DNA of 64,000 nucleotides, from positions 1-64,000 of the forward strand of contig PUHN01000005.1 of NCBI GenBank assembly GCA_002967695.1, in the 5' to 3' direction. Below the pieces are notes generated by a model that was given only the letters and a program-made list of their open reading frames with translations, was not told the DNA's origin and searched no databases. The position numbers and the translations under genes were made by a program. Source of the DNA: Rhodobacteraceae bacterium WD3A24. Lineage in GTDB: Bacteria > Pseudomonadota > Alphaproteobacteria > Rhodobacterales > Rhodobacteraceae. Of this stretch, positions 17,295 through 28,619 are shown in pieces (position 1 is the stretch's first letter; each line of letters opens with the position of its first letter).

Positions 17295-18599
17295 TCACCG
17301 TTCCGGGATCAGCCCGCGCGGGCTGAAACGCATCACCAGAAGCATCGCCAGACCCATCGTCAAAAGCCGCGTATGCGCGACATTCGACAACAGATGCGCG
17401 CGCAGGGCGCTGTCCTCGGCCATGCCGGAGGTCATGATTTCCATCACCCAGCGGCCGGCCGGCTCCACCTGCACCCAGAGGAACCACACGACAAAGCCGC
17501 CCAGAACGGCCCCCCAGTTGTTGCCCGATCCGCCCACGATGACCATCACCCAGATCAGGAAGGTGTAGCGCAGCGGCTCATAGGTGCCGGGGGTGAGCTG
17601 TCCGTCCATCGTCACCATCATCGCCCCGGCCAGCCCGCAGACGGCCGAGCCGAGCACGAAAATGATCAGGTGGCGGTGGGTGACGTCCTTGCCCATCGCC
17701 TCGGCGGCGGTCTCGTTGTCGCGGATCGCGCGCATCATCCGCCCCCAGGGCGAGTTCAGCGCCTTCTCCGACAGCCAGATCAGGATGCCAAGCACCGCCA
17801 CGAACAGCAGCGTGTAGCTGAGCATCGTCATGACCTGGCCCATCTCGTTGACGCCGCGGCCCAGCGTGCCGGCGAGATCGCGCACCCAGCCCTCGGAGCG
17901 GAAATCGACCGGGCGCGGCACGGGGGCAGGGATGCCCACGACGTTCTTGACCCCGCGGCTGATGAAATCCTCGTTCTTGAGGAAGGAGACGATGATCTCG
18001 GATATGCCCAGCGTGGCGATCGCAAGGTAATCGGAGCGCAGCCCCAGCGCGACCTTGCCCACGACCCAGGCCGCGCCGGCCGCGAACACGCCGCCGACCG
18101 GCCAGGACAGCAGCACGGGCAGCCCGAGCCCGCCCAGATAGCCTGTCGTAGACGAGTCGATCGCCTCGATCGTCTCGGCGGCTGGCACGAAGAAATAGCG
18201 GTTGAGGCCGAAGCCTGCGACCAGCACGCCGATCAGGGCCGCGACCCGCGCCTTGCCCGGGGCCATGCGTTTCCACAGCCTGATCCCCAGCGCGATCGCG
18301 CCCACGCCGAAGGCGGTGCCCAGGAACACGCCCAGCGCCCCGGCCGCCCAGGCTTCGGGAACGGGCGGCATGGAGACCAGCACAACCGCCAGCCCGCCCA
18401 GCGCGGTAAAGCCCATGATCCCGACATTGAACAGCCCGGCATAGCCCCACTGGATGTTCACGCCCAGCGCCATGATTGCCGAGATCAGCCCCATGTTGAG
18501 GATCGTCAGCGCCAGGGGCGGGCTCTGGAAGACCGCGACCATCGCCATGATCGCTGCGAAGGCCCCGAAAAGGGCGATGTTGCGCACCCGGATCGTCAT
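17295..18599 (-). CDS. livM: Branched-chain amino acid ABC transporter permease LivM
   Basis: 434 residues, an inner-membrane permease with about 9-10 hydrophobic segments. Diagnostic stretches are ALGVNIQWGYAGLFNVGIMG, LRSDYLAIATLGISEI, and the EAA-like loop GRMMRAIRDNETAAEAMGKD that contacts the ATPase. The segment between residues 85 and 150 is longer than in Escherichia coli LivM. It overlaps livH by four bases (ATGA), so the two permeases are translationally coupled and form the heterodimeric channel. The operon runs binding protein, livG, livF, livH, livM. Confidence 0.92.
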   Translation of the reverse strand: MTIRVRNIALFGAFAAIMAMVAVFQSPPLALTILNMGLISAIMALGVNIQWGYAGLFNVGIMGFTALGGLAVVLVSMPPVPEAWAAGALGVFLGTAFGVGAIALGIRLWKRMAPGKARVAALIGVLVAGFGLNRYFFVPAAETIEAIDSSTTGYLGGLGLPVLLSWPVGGVFAAGAAWVVGKVALGLRSDYLAIATLGISEIIVSFLKNEDFISRGVKNVVGIPAPVPRPVDFRSEGWVRDLAGTLGRGVNEMGQVMTMLSYTLLFVAVLGILIWLSEKALNSPWGRMMRAIRDNETAAEAMGKDVTHRHLIIFVLGSAVCGLAGAMMVTMDGQLTPGTYEPLRYTFLIWVMVIVGGSGNNWGAVLGGFVVWFLWVQVEPAGRWVMEIMTSGMAEDSALRAHLLSNVAHTRLLTMGLAMLLVMRFSPRGLIPER

Positions 18600-19606
18600 G
18601 CCGCTTTCCCCCTAAACAGGCCGGTCGGTCTGAAGATCAGCACCAGCACCAGAAGGGCAAAGGAGACCGCGAACTTGTACTCGACCGACAGGAGCTGGAC
18701 GAGCCCCTCGGGCTCCCACGGCTCGGGCAGGAGCGTGACGAGAAACCGTTTCCAGGCATAGGTGATGCCCATCTCGGCGAAGGCGATGATGTAGCCGCCC
18801 GCGATGGCGCCGAGCGGATTGCCCAGCCCGCCGATGATCGCCGCGGCGAAGATGGGCAGCAGGAGCTGGAAATAGGTGAAGGGGCGGAACCCCTTGTCGA
18901 GCCCGTAGAGCACTCCGGCGATGCAGGCCAGCCCCGCGGCGATGATCCATGTCACCGCCACCACGCGGTCGGGGTTGATTCCCGACAGCAGGGCGAGATC
19001 CTCGTTGTCGGAATAGGCGCGCATCGACTTGCCGGTGCGGGTGCGGTTGAGAAACCAGAACAGTGCGATCATCACCGCGAGGGCGACCACCAGGGTCAGC
19101 CCCTGCGTGCTGCGCAGCGCCAGCCCCTCGTCCAGCCCGCTCCAGCTCATGAAATCGCGCACCGAGAAGATGAAGCGTTCTCCATCGTCGAAATAGCGCG
19201 CACCGGGGCCGATGATCAGCCGCACGATCCCGTTGGTGACGAACATCACGCCGACCGACACCATCACCAGGACCACCGGCTTGACCCGCTGCTTTCGGTA
19301 GAAGCTGAACACCAGCCGATCGACGGCGAGCATGTAGAGCGCGGTCAGCACGATCGCCACCGGAACGGCGATCAGGGCGGTGGGCCACACGCCGAGGCTC
19401 CAGCCCCAGCCCTGCATCAGCCATGTCAGCAGGATCACCCACATCGTACCAAAGGCCATGAAATCGCCATGGGCGATATTGGCAAACCGCAGGATTCCGT
19501 AGACCAGCGTGACGCCCAGCGCGCCGAGGGCGATCTGGCTGCCATAGGCCACGGCGGGCACGACGATGAAATTTGTCAGCAGGACAAAGGCCTCGATGAT
19601 CTCCAT
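18596..19606 (-). CDS. livH: Branched-chain amino acid ABC transporter permease LivH
   Basis: 336 residues with eight or more membrane segments. FANIAHGDFMAFGTMW is the conserved LivH signature, MRAYSDNEDLALLSGINPDR is the coupling loop, and IIGGLGNPLGAIAGGYIIA is a conserved late helix. It partners LivM in the membrane. Only five bases separate it from the livF stop, and it overlaps livM. Confidence 0.93.
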   Translation of the reverse strand: MEIIEAFVLLTNFIVVPAVAYGSQIALGALGVTLVYGILRFANIAHGDFMAFGTMWVILLTWLMQGWGWSLGVWPTALIAVPVAIVLTALYMLAVDRLVFSFYRKQRVKPVVLVMVSVGVMFVTNGIVRLIIGPGARYFDDGERFIFSVRDFMSWSGLDEGLALRSTQGLTLVVALAVMIALFWFLNRTRTGKSMRAYSDNEDLALLSGINPDRVVAVTWIIAAGLACIAGVLYGLDKGFRPFTYFQLLLPIFAAAIIGGLGNPLGAIAGGYIIAFAEMGITYAWKRFLVTLLPEPWEPEGLVQLLSVEYKFAVSFALLVLVLIFRPTGLFRGKAA

Positions 19607-19611
19607 CCCCC

Positions 19612-20372
19612 TCAGCCCCCCAGAAAGGATTTGCGCACATCCGGGTCGGCAAGGAGCGCCGCGCCGGTGTCGGTGAACCGGTTGCGCCCCTGGACCAGCA
19701 CATAGCCCATGTCGGCGATGGCCAGCGCCTGGCGCGCATTCTGTTCGACCATCAGGATCGAGATCCCGGTGCGCGCCACCTCGATGATGCGGTCGAAAAG
19801 CTCGTCCATCACGATGGGCGAGACGCCCGCGGTGGGCTCGTCAAGCATCAGCACGCTGGGCCGGGTCATCAGCGCACGCCCCACCGCGACCTGCTGGCGC
19901 TGGCCGCCCGAAAGCTCTCCGGCCGCCTGCTGACGCTTGTCGCGCAGGATGGGGAAGAGATCATAGACCTGTTCCATCGTCTCATCGATGCCCTCCTCGC
20001 GCAGGAAGGCGCCCATTTCGAGATTCTCCTGCACGGTGAGCGAGGGAAAGATGTTGTTGTTCTGCGGCACGAAGGCCATGCCGCGCGCAACCCGCTTTTG
20101 CGGGCTCAGTGCGGTGATATCCTCCCCCTCCAGCCGGACCGAGCCCTCGCGCAGCTTCAGCATGCCGAAGACGGCCTTCATCGCGGTGGACTTGCCCGCC
20201 CCGTTGGGGCCCACGATCACCGCGATCTGGCCGCGCTCCACCGCGATGGTGCAGGCATGCAGGATATCGGCGGCGCCGTAGCCGCCGGTCATGTGATCTC
20301 CGATCAAAACGGGATCGCCCCCGCCGGCCGGGGCCGATCCGGCCCGCGCCGATGCCTCGGCCGCGTCAACGC

Positions 20373-20376
<4 letters not shown>
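19612..20376 (-). CDS. livF: ABC transporter ATPase LivF
   Basis: 254 residues. Walker A is VGPNGAGKSTAMK, the signature is LSGGQRQQVAVGRAL, and Walker B is VLMLDEPTAG, so ATP hydrolysis is expected. The start at 20376 is chosen because GGAGG lies seven bases upstream and the ATG overlaps the livG stop (ATGA). The N-terminus carries about 28 extra residues (MSVDAAEASARAGSAPAGGG...) before the usual family start. It forms the ATPase pair with LivG. Confidence 0.92.
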
Positions 20377-21161
<785 letters not shown>

Positions 21162-21199
21162 CTGGCCCCCCCGAGGCTCTGGCTGTCCTTCGTTTTTGA

Positions 21200-21232
21200 A
21201 AGAGCCCGAGGCGTGCCGCGCCCCGGGCTCTT
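21200..21232 (-). terminator. Attenuator or terminator hairpin between the binding protein and livG
   Basis: AAGAGCCCG (21200-21208) and CGGGCTCTT (21224-21232) pair perfectly over nine bases. It lies between the binding protein stop (21255) and the livG start (21161). The minus-strand tail reads TCAAAAAC rather than a clean T-run. Such hairpins usually stabilise the abundant binding-protein mRNA and reduce readthrough into the membrane genes. Confidence 0.65.
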
Positions 21233-21254
21233 CGATCTCACGCCCGCCGGTCGC

Positions 21255-22445
21255 TCAGCGGAACTGGACGGTGGTGTATTCGCCGTCCTCGACGATGTAT
21301 TCGCGGTAGGTGCCCGCGGCCTCGCCGATGCCGATGAACTCGACATTGGTCGCGCCGACATAGTCCACCTCGCCGCCATCGGCCAGAATCTCCAGCCCGC
21401 GCCCGAGTTCGCCGGGCAGGATTTCCTCGCCGGGTGCGTTGGCCACGTTCATCACGTTGGCGGCGATGCCCTCGGGCGTGGCCTCGCCGGCAGCCTGTGC
21501 GGCCAGCGCCAGCAGCGCGGTGGCATCGTAGGATTCGCGGGTGAAGGTGCTCTCGCCGTTGACACCGGCTTCTTCCGCGAGGGCGGAGAAGGCCTCGGTG
21601 CCCTCGCCGGCCGACCACGGCACAGTGCCGATGGTGCCTTCGAGCGCGTCGCCCAGACGCTCCAGCAGCGTGTCGGCGAACATGCCGTCACCCAGCGCGA
21701 AGACGTCGAAAGCGCCCGATTCCCAGGCGTTCTGGATCACCAGCGCGCCGCCCTGGTCGGCATAACCCAGCACCACCAGCAGCTCGCCGCCCGCCGAGGC
21801 CAGCGTGCCCACTTCGGCCGAATAGTCGCCGCGGCCGTCCTGGTGGGGAACGGTCGTGGTGACGGTGCCGCCAAGCGCCTCGTAATTGGCCACGAAGCTG
21901 TCCGACAGGCCTTGGCCGTAATCATTGTTGGTGAAGGTGACGGCGACTTCCTCATAGCCGTGATCCATCACGACATTGGCCAGCATCTCGCCCTGGCGGG
22001 CATCCGACGGGGCGGTGCGGAAGAACAGATCAGCCGCGTCGTCCTCGAGATCCGAGAAGGCAGGCGAGGTGGCCGAGGGCGATATCATCGGGATGCCGTT
22101 GGGCACGGCCACGTTCTGCAGCACGCCCATCGTCACGCCCGAACAGTCCGCGCCCACGATCGCGACCACGCCGTCCGAGGTCACCATTCGCTCACCGGCG
22201 GCCTGGGCGGCGGAGTTGTCGATGCAGGTGGAGTCGCCGCGCACCGCTCCCAGCGTCTGGCCACCCAGGAAGGCGCCGCTGTCGCTGATCTCCTGCATCG
22301 CCAGCTCGGCAGCATCCGCCATTGGCGGGGTCAGCGATTCGATGGGGCCCGTGAAGCCGAACAGGACACCGAACTTGACGTCCTGCGCCGATGCGGCACC
22401 GGCTGCGAGCGCAGCGGCCGCGCTTGCAAACAGCAGCTTTTTCAT
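21255..22445 (-). CDS. Periplasmic amino-acid-type substrate-binding protein
   Basis: 396 residues with a Sec signal (MKKLLFASAAAALAAGAASA, cut after Ala20). The mature protein is a type I periplasmic fold of the LivK/Peripla_BP_6 family: KFGVLFGFTGPIESLTPPMA at the start, VGADCSGVTMGVL and FFRTAPSDARQGEM in the first lobe, and SYDATALLALAAQA near the C-terminus. It delivers ligand to the LivHMGF complex encoded downstream. Two cysteines (STCIDNS and ADCSGV) probably form the disulfide seen in this family. The ligand is probably a branched-chain or other aliphatic amino acid, but amides and other ligands are known for relatives. Confidence 0.88.
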   Translation of the reverse strand: MKKLLFASAAAALAAGAASAQDVKFGVLFGFTGPIESLTPPMADAAELAMQEISDSGAFLGGQTLGAVRGDSTCIDNSAAQAAGERMVTSDGVVAIVGADCSGVTMGVLQNVAVPNGIPMISPSATSPAFSDLEDDAADLFFRTAPSDARQGEMLANVVMDHGYEEVAVTFTNNDYGQGLSDSFVANYEALGGTVTTTVPHQDGRGDYSAEVGTLASAGGELLVVLGYADQGGALVIQNAWESGAFDVFALGDGMFADTLLERLGDALEGTIGTVPWSAGEGTEAFSALAEEAGVNGESTFTRESYDATALLALAAQAAGEATPEGIAANVMNVANAPGEEILPGELGRGLEILADGGEVDYVGATNVEFIGIGEAAGTYREYIVEDGEYTTVQFR

Positions 22446-22610
22446 CAGTCTCTCCCTGACTAGATCATTTTTGCGACCCGCACCCTAGAACGGCGCGCTT
22501 CAAAAGAAAAGCTCAACGCGCGCGCTCGGCACGCTCGGCGCGGCAGTAATTGACTCGTCCGGCCGGCACGCTAGCTGGTGAGACGCGCCTCAAACGGGGA
22601 GGGACCGCCA

Positions 22611-23771
22611 ATGCCACCGCGCCGCCATGCCACCGGCCTGTTCGCCCGCGCCGCGCTCGCCGGGCTATGCCTGCTCGCCCTTCCCGCCGCGGGCCAGACG
22701 GTGATCGACAGCAGCGCCGGCCCTCTGCGCATCGCGCCGATGGTCGAGGGGCTCGACGAGCCTTGGGCGGTGGGGTTTCTGCCCGATGGCGCCATGCTCA
22801 TTACCGAACGGGCCGGACGGCTGTGGCGCCATGACGGCACCGCCACGCTGCAGGAGGTCACCGGCGTGCCCGAGGTTGCCGCCGTGGGGCAGGGCGGGTT
22901 GCTCGACATCCTGATCCCGCGCGATTTCGTGCGCACCCGGCAGGTCTATCTCTCCTATGCGGTCGACCAGCGCGGCGGCGGGCAGGGCACCGCGCTGGGG
23001 GCGGGGCGGCTGTCGGATGACGGGGCGCGGCTGGAAGGCTTCGAGCGGCTGTTCGAGATGACGCCCGGATCCTCGGGCGGACGCCATTTCGGAAGTCGCA
23101 TCGCCGAGGGCCCCGATGGCCACATCTTTCTGACCATCGGCGAGCGCGGCGACCGCCCCGCGGCACAGGACCTCGCGCGCCACAACGGCAGCGTTATCCG
23201 GCTGGCACGCGACGGCAGCGTGCCGGCCGATAATCCGTTCGTCGGAGTTGAGGATGCGCGAGACGGAATCTGGTCATATGGCCACCGCAACCCGCAGGGG
23301 CTCGCCCTCGGGCCGGACGGCACGCTCTGGCTGCACGAGCACGGCGCGCGCGGCGGCGACGAGATCAACCGGCTGCGTGCGGGGGTCAATTACGGCTGGC
23401 CGGTCATCGCCTATGGTCGGCACTATTCGGGTGCGCGGATCGGCGAGGGCACCCATCGCGAGGGCATGGCCCAGCCCGACTACTACTGGGATCCGTCGAT
23501 CGCACCTTCGGGCCTTGCCGCCTATTCCGGAGCGCTCTGGCCCGAATGGCGCGGCGATCTGTTCGCGGGCAGCCTGACGATGGATTACATCGCGCGGGTC
23601 GATACCGACAGCCTGGAGCCCGGCGGCGCGGTCGCGGCGCCCGCCGCCGAAGAGGCGCTGGAGGCGCCCGAGACCGGCCGCGTGCGCGATGTCGCCGAAG
23701 GCCCGGATGGGGCGCTGTGGTTTCTCTCAGAGACGGAGGGCGCGCTCTACCGCATCACGCCGGCACGCTAG
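22611..23771 (+). CDS. Periplasmic PQQ-dependent sugar dehydrogenase family protein
   Basis: 386 residues from ATG 22611, preceded by GGGGAGGGA. A cleavable signal (GLFARAALAGLCLLALPAAG) sends it to the periplasm. The rest is a six-bladed propeller of the soluble glucose/aldose dehydrogenase (GSDH) family: EGLDEPWAVGFLPDGAMLIT, the catalytic-type GGRHFGSRIAEGPDGHIF, SYGHRNPQGLALGPDGTLW and HGARGGDEINRL. Relatives oxidise aldose sugars using PQQ and calcium. No PQQ synthesis genes are in the window. It converges with the GlxA-type gene, ten bases apart. Confidence 0.88.
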   Translation: MPPRRHATGLFARAALAGLCLLALPAAGQTVIDSSAGPLRIAPMVEGLDEPWAVGFLPDGAMLITERAGRLWRHDGTATLQEVTGVPEVAAVGQGGLLDILIPRDFVRTRQVYLSYAVDQRGGGQGTALGAGRLSDDGARLEGFERLFEMTPGSSGGRHFGSRIAEGPDGHIFLTIGERGDRPAAQDLARHNGSVIRLARDGSVPADNPFVGVEDARDGIWSYGHRNPQGLALGPDGTLWLHEHGARGGDEINRLRAGVNYGWPVIAYGRHYSGARIGEGTHREGMAQPDYYWDPSIAPSGLAAYSGALWPEWRGDLFAGSLTMDYIARVDTDSLEPGGAVAAPAAEEALEAPETGRVRDVAEGPDGALWFLSETEGALYRITPAR

Positions 23772-23781
23772 GTGTGAGCCG

Positions 23782-24804
23782 TCAGGGCAGGGCGCGGCTG
23801 CCATGGGCGCCGCGCTCGCGATAGGGGGTCGTCTTGTAATGCGCCCGGTAGCATTTGGAAAAATGCGACGGTGAGGTGAAACCGCAGGCCAGCGCGACGT
23901 TGATCACGCTCATGTCGGTCTGCATCAGAAGGTTGCGCGCCTTCTGCAGCCGCAGCTCCATGTAATAGCGTTTGGGCGAGCGGTTGAGATAGCGGCGGAA
24001 GAGCCGTTCGAGCTGGCGCGTGGACATGCCCACCTCGGCGGCCAGCCGCGCGGGCGAGATCGGCTCCTCGATATGCTGCTCCATGATCTGGATGACGCGG
24101 CTGAGCTTGGGGTGGCGCACGCCGATGCGCGTGGGAACCGACAGCCGCTGGGTGTCCTGGTCGGTGCGGATGCTCGAATAGATCAGCTGGTCGGCCACGG
24201 CGCTGGCGAGTTCCTCGCCGTAATCGTCGGCGACGATCTTGAGCATCAGGTCGATCGAGGCCGTGCCACCGGCGGTGGAATAGCGGTTTCCATCGGTCAC
24301 GAAGATCGACTTGGTCAGGTTCACCTCGTCGAACTCCTCGCCGAAGCCGTCCTGGTTTTCCCAGTGGATGGTCGCGCGCTTGCCGTCGAGCAGCCCGGCC
24401 TTGGCCAGGGCGTAGCTGCCGGTGCACAGCCCGCCCATCGTCACCCCGCGCCGGGCCTCTCGCCGTAGCCACGAGAGAAGGCGGCGCGTCGTCGCCCGCT
24501 GGACCTCGGTGCCGCCGCAGATCAGCACGATGTCGTCGCGCGACAATTCGCCGAGATCGCTCTCCACGCGAAAGGCGATGCCGTTGGAGCAGGTTACCGG
24601 CGCGCCGCTCTCGCCGGCCAGTTTCCAGCTGTAGAGTTCGCGGCCCGAAATCCGGTTGGTAATGCGCAGCGGTTCGATCGCGCAGGCGAAGCTGAGCATC
24701 GAGAAACGCTCCAGCAGCACGAACACAAAACGCTTTGGCTTGTCGGGGGCCGTTCCGGGCACCTCGACCATGATTTCGGGGCTGACATCATCATCGCGGT
24801 CCAC
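23782..24804 (-). CDS. GlxA-family AraC-type transcriptional regulator
   Basis: 340 residues. The N-terminal DJ-1/PfpI-like domain (residues 22-190) carries the nucleophile-elbow pattern [19 protein letters not shown], which in regulators usually senses a ligand rather than catalyses. The C-terminal AraC domain has two HTH units: [20 protein letters not shown] and [20 protein letters not shown]. The closest well-known relatives control quaternary amine and carnitine or glycine betaine catabolism. GTG at 24804 is chosen because GGAGGAGA sits six bases upstream. The frame is open another 86 codons, but those do not resemble the family. Confidence 0.85.
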   Translation of the reverse strand: MDRDDDVSPEIMVEVPGTAPDKPKRFVFVLLERFSMLSFACAIEPLRITNRISGRELYSWKLAGESGAPVTCSNGIAFRVESDLGELSRDDIVLICGGTEVQRATTRRLLSWLRREARRGVTMGGLCTGSYALAKAGLLDGKRATIHWENQDGFGEEFDEVNLTKSIFVTDGNRYSTAGGTASIDLMLKIVADDYGEELASAVADQLIYSSIRTDQDTQRLSVPTRIGVRHPKLSRVIQIMEQHIEEPISPARLAAEVGMSTRQLERLFRRYLNRSPKRYYMELRLQKARNLLMQTDMSVINVALACGFTSPSHFSKCYRAHYKTTPYRERGAHGSRALP

Positions 24805-24981
24805 GACCCGTCTCCTCCGCCGCTCCGCCACCGGGTGATTCGAGCGAAAACAGGTTTGCCCCGGCTCCGCAAGAGGGGCAAGCGCGGGCTGGCGCGCTCT
24901 CACCGGCAATTGAGCGGGTGGAACCCCGGCGCGGGAGATTGTATAGATGGTGCGGAAATGGCGCAGGCTGGAGCGACAGTG

Positions 24982-26349
24982 ATGACAGCGTGGCAGAAAA
25001 CCGATTGGCGCAGCAAGCCCCGGGTGCAGATGCCCGACTATACCGACCCTGACGCTCTGCACGCGGTCGAGGCGCAGCTATCGAAGTATCCGCCGCTGGT
25101 CTTTGCCGGCGAGGCGCGCGCGCTCAAGGCGCGGCTGGCCGAGGTCGTGCGCGGCGAGGCGTTCCTGCTGCAGGGCGGAGACTGCGCCGAAAGTTTCTCG
25201 GAATTCGACGCCGACAGTCTGCGCGATACATTCAAGGTCTTGCTGCAGATGGCGGTGGTGCTGACCTTTGGCGCGAAGCTGCCCGTGGTCAAGGTCGGCC
25301 GCATGGCCGGGCAGTTCGCCAAGCCGCGCTCGGCGCCGACGGAAACGGTCGGCGGGGTCGAACTGCCCAGCTATCGCGGCGACATCGTCAACGGGTTCGA
25401 ATTCACCCCCGAGGCGCGCACCCCCGACCCCGGCCGGATGCTGCGGGCCTATACCCAGGCGGCGGCCTCGCTGAACCTGCTGCGCGCCTTCTCGACGGGC
25501 GGCTTCGCCGATATCCACCGGGTCCATAGCTGGACGCTGGGCTTTGCCGAGGGCGAAAAGGCCGAACGCTATCGCGAGCTGTCCAACCGCATCTCGGATG
25601 CGCTCGATTTCATGACCGCCGCCGGCGTCAGCGCCCAGACCCATCACGAGATGGAGACGGTCGATTTCTACACCAGCCACGAGGCGCTTCTGCTCGAATA
25701 CGAGGAGGCGCTGTGCCGCATCGACTCGACGAGCGGCAAGCCCGTGGCGGGCTCGGGCCACATGATCTGGATCGGCGACCGCACCCGCCAGCCCGACGGC
25801 GCGCATGTCGAGTTCTGCCGCGGCGTGCTCAATCCGCTCGGGTTGAAATGCGGCCCCTCGATGACGCCCGACGAGCTCAAGCGGCTCATCGCCATTCTCA
25901 ACCCCGAGAACGAGCCGGGCCGGCTGACGCTGATTTCCCGCGTCGGCGCCGGCGCCGTTGGCGAGCATCTGACCGGGCTGATCAGGGCGGTGCGCGAGGA
26001 AGGCGCGAATGTCGTGTGGTCCTGCGATCCGATGCACGGCAACACGATCAAGTCGTCCTCGGGGTTCAAGACGCGGCCCTTCGACAGCGTCCTGCGCGAG
26101 GTGCGCGAATTCTTCGCCATTCACAAGGCGGAGGGCACCGTGCCGGGCGGCGTGCATGTGGAAATGACCGGCAAGGATGTCACCGAGTGCACCGGCGGGG
26201 TGCGCGCGGTCAGCGACGAGGATCTCTCCAGCCGCTACCACACCGCCTGCGATCCGCGGCTCAATGCCAGCCAGGCGCTCGAACTGGCCTTTCTGGTCGC
26301 CGAGGAGCTGTCGGACCGTCGCCAGCATATGGCCGCCCGGGCGAGCTAA
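24982..26349 (+). CDS. Class II 3-deoxy-7-phosphoheptulonate (DAHP) synthase
   Basis: 455 residues, the size of plant-type (class II) DAHP synthases, which condense phosphoenolpyruvate and erythrose 4-phosphate in the first step of the shikimate pathway. Metal and substrate residues are visible in [51 protein letters not shown] and KDVTECTGG. The start at 24982 follows GGAG; an ATG eight codons upstream has a weaker site. It is divergent from the GlxA-type regulator, about 180 bases apart. Confidence 0.93.
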   Translation: MTAWQKTDWRSKPRVQMPDYTDPDALHAVEAQLSKYPPLVFAGEARALKARLAEVVRGEAFLLQGGDCAESFSEFDADSLRDTFKVLLQMAVVLTFGAKLPVVKVGRMAGQFAKPRSAPTETVGGVELPSYRGDIVNGFEFTPEARTPDPGRMLRAYTQAAASLNLLRAFSTGGFADIHRVHSWTLGFAEGEKAERYRELSNRISDALDFMTAAGVSAQTHHEMETVDFYTSHEALLLEYEEALCRIDSTSGKPVAGSGHMIWIGDRTRQPDGAHVEFCRGVLNPLGLKCGPSMTPDELKRLIAILNPENEPGRLTLISRVGAGAVGEHLTGLIRAVREEGANVVWSCDPMHGNTIKSSSGFKTRPFDSVLREVREFFAIHKAEGTVPGGVHVEMTGKDVTECTGGVRAVSDEDLSSRYHTACDPRLNASQALELAFLVAEELSDRRQHMAARAS

Positions 26350-26434
26350 AAACTCCGCCCGGCGGGCCTGCGGAGGCCCTGGCATGGCGGCTGCGCCTAT
26401 GCTGGCCCTCGCGTGGGTGGCTTTGACGGCTCGC

Positions 26435-27100
26435 TCATGCCCCGCCCTCGATCAGGCGCAACCGAGGCCGCGCGCGCGGCGGCGTGTGGCCCTCGGACGA
26501 TGTGGCGGGCGCGTTGGAGGGCTCCGCACCGGCAGGTGTCATGCCCGCACGCGCCGCCGGGTTGGTGTCGGGCAGCAGAAAACGCCTCGGCGTGCGCCCG
26601 ATCCGCCCGTCATAGGCCAGCGCGCCCAGTGCCATGGTCGTCCGCCCCGTGATGTCGGCCAGCGGCAGCAACAGCAGCGCGCCGTCGAGCGCAGGCCGGC
26701 CGAAGCCCGCGACCCCGCGCAGCCGCAGCTCGGCCGGCGCGGCGTGGCGGAATACCGTCTCCAGCGTGGCCGCAAGACCGTCGCGCGCGGCAGGCGCGAA
26801 GAGCGTGAACAGCGGCATGCCGTGCAGCGCCATCCCCGCGAGATCAGCAAGCCGGTTGCCGGCGACCCGGAAACGGCCCACGCCCGGTGCGACCCGTTCG
26901 AGGATGAAAGCATGTTCGAGCGCGCCGGCGATGCCGCGCGGATCGACCTCGGCGCGGGCGGGGGCGGGGCGATCGTCGCGCAGCGCCTCCCAATAGGCGC
27001 GCACCTCCTGAAGGGCCGGCGCCGCGCTGTCGGGGCGGCGCGCGGTCAGGCTGACCACCTCGGCGCCGCCGGATTGCGTTTCATAACCGATCTCGTTCAT
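26435..27100 (-). CDS. PAS domain (PAS_5) protein
   Basis: 221 residues, start at ATG 27100 behind GGGGGGAAG. The core LQEVRAYWEALRDDRPAPAR, VDPRGIAGALEHAFILERVA and FRVAGNRLADLAGMALHGMP is the PAS_5 (former DUF1457) family, common and often multicopy in Rhodobacterales. These are single PAS modules with no output domain, thought to sense or dock partners; the role is unknown. A proline/arginine-rich C-terminal tail (residues 190-221) is variable. Confidence 0.85.
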   Translation of the reverse strand: MNEIGYETQSGGAEVVSLTARRPDSAAPALQEVRAYWEALRDDRPAPARAEVDPRGIAGALEHAFILERVAPGVGRFRVAGNRLADLAGMALHGMPLFTLFAPAARDGLAATLETVFRHAAPAELRLRGVAGFGRPALDGALLLLPLADITGRTTMALGALAYDGRIGRTPRRFLLPDTNPAARAGMTPAGAEPSNAPATSSEGHTPPRARPRLRLIEGGA

Positions 27101-27393
27101 GTCTTCCCCCCGCAAGATCGCGGCGCGCGCGACCGCGCGCGCATCATCCGCGCCCCCGATCCCTGTCTCGAGCGGGCCGAAACGCCGTGCGCCGCGCGCC
27201 GGGCCCGAAAACAGGTTACCCGAAGATGAATGTAGCGCCTCGGGCGCGGGAAATCGGCACCAAACTTTCCGAATGGTTAACCGGCCCCGTCCCGGCTCGC
27301 GCCCCACGCCGGCCGCGCTGCGGGGCCGGTCAGGCTTGACCTCGGCGCGGCGATCGATCAGATGCGCGGCCAGATCGGGATCACGGAGTGACG

Positions 27394-28032
27394 ATGCACA
27401 AGCGCCGGGGGCTGCTCATCATCCTGTCCTCGCCCTCGGGGGCGGGGAAGTCGACGCTGGCGCGCCGCCTGATGGCGTGGGATCCCGAGATCCGCTTTTC
27501 CGTCTCGGCGACGACGCGGCGCCCGCGGCCGGGCGAGGTGGAGGGGCGCGAATACTTCTTTCGCACGCCCGAGGAGTTCCGCCGGATGATCGCCGGCGGC
27601 GAGATGCTCGAACATGCCGAGGTCTTCGGCAATCACTACGGCTCGCCCAAGGCGCCTGTCGAGGCGGCGATGGGGCAGGGGCGCGACACGCTGTTCGACA
27701 TCGACTGGCAGGGCGGCCAGCAGGTGCGCAATTCGAGCCTGGCCAAGGATGTCGTCTCGATCTTCGTGCTTCCACCCTCGATGGAGGAGCTCGAAAGCCG
27801 GCTGCGCGCGCGCGGCCAGGACAGCGAGGAGGTCATCGCGCAGCGGATGGCCAAGAGCCGCGCCGAGATCAGCCACTGGGCCGAATACGATTACGTTCTG
27901 GTCAACCGTGATCTGGATGCCTGCGTGAGCGAGCTGATCACCATCATCACCGCCGAGCGGATGCGCCGGATCCGGCAGCCCTGGCTGAGCGATTTCGTGC
28001 GGGCATTGACGAGCGAAGGGAAGGAGCCGTGA
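27394..28032 (+). CDS. gmk: Guanylate kinase
   Basis: 212 residues, phosphorylating GMP to GDP with ATP in the cytoplasm. The P-loop is [15 protein letters not shown], and the GMP-binding residues lie in [20 protein letters not shown] and [12 protein letters not shown]. Length is standard. ATG 27394 is preferred to GTG 27388 because GGAG is spaced five bases from it. The stop overlaps the start of the next gene. Confidence 0.95.
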   Translation: MHKRRGLLIILSSPSGAGKSTLARRLMAWDPEIRFSVSATTRRPRPGEVEGREYFFRTPEEFRRMIAGGEMLEHAEVFGNHYGSPKAPVEAAMGQGRDTLFDIDWQGGQQVRNSSLAKDVVSIFVLPPSMEELESRLRARGQDSEEVIAQRMAKSRAEISHWAEYDYVLVNRDLDACVSELITIITAERMRRIRQPWLSDFVRALTSEGKEP

Positions 28033-28556
28033 TGCTGTGGGAGTTCGACGGATGGCGGCCCGCGCTGCCCGATGACGGCGATTGCTGGATCGCGCCCGAC
28101 GCCAACGTGATCGGGCGGGTGGTGCTGGAGACAGGCGCCTCGGTGTGGTTCGCCAGCACGCTGCGCGGCGACAACGAGGAGATTCGCGTCGGCCGCGGCT
28201 CCAACGTGCAGGAGAATTGCGTCTTGCACACCGATATGGGCTATCCGCTGACGATCGGGGCCGATTGCACCATCGGGCACAAGGCGATGCTGCATGGCTG
28301 TACCATCGGTGACGGCAGCCTCGTAGGCATGGGCGCGACGGTGCTCAACGGCGCGCGGATCGGGCGCGGCTGCCTGATCGGGGCCGGGGCGCTGATCACC
28401 GAGGGCAAGGAGATTCCCGACGCCAGCCTGGTGATGGGCGCGCCGGGCAAGGTCGTGCGCACCCTCGACGCGGAGGCCATCGCGGGGCTTCTCGACAGTG
28501 CCGAAGGCTACCGCGCGAAGATGCGCCGCTTTCGCGCGGGGCTCAAGCCGGCCTGA
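28032..28556 (+). CDS. Gamma-class carbonic anhydrase-like hexapeptide protein
   Basis: 174 residues of left-handed beta-helix repeats ([LIV]GxxxxI pattern). Three histidines at residues 66, 83 and 88 ([18 protein letters not shown]) match the zinc ligands of the gamma carbonic anhydrase/YrdA/PaaY group, so metal binding is likely. Enzyme activity is not certain, because many family members lack measurable hydration activity. It overlaps the gmk stop by one base (tgATG), and AAGGAG precedes it, indicating coupling. Confidence 0.88.
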   Translation: MLWEFDGWRPALPDDGDCWIAPDANVIGRVVLETGASVWFASTLRGDNEEIRVGRGSNVQENCVLHTDMGYPLTIGADCTIGHKAMLHGCTIGDGSLVGMGATVLNGARIGRGCLIGAGALITEGKEIPDASLVMGAPGKVVRTLDAEAIAGLLDSAEGYRAKMRRFRAGLKPA

Positions 28557-28619
28557 CCCGGCGGTGCGCGCCGGTCGGCGCGCGCGATCTTTACATGCGC
28601 CGCGCCGGGGGCGCGGCGC

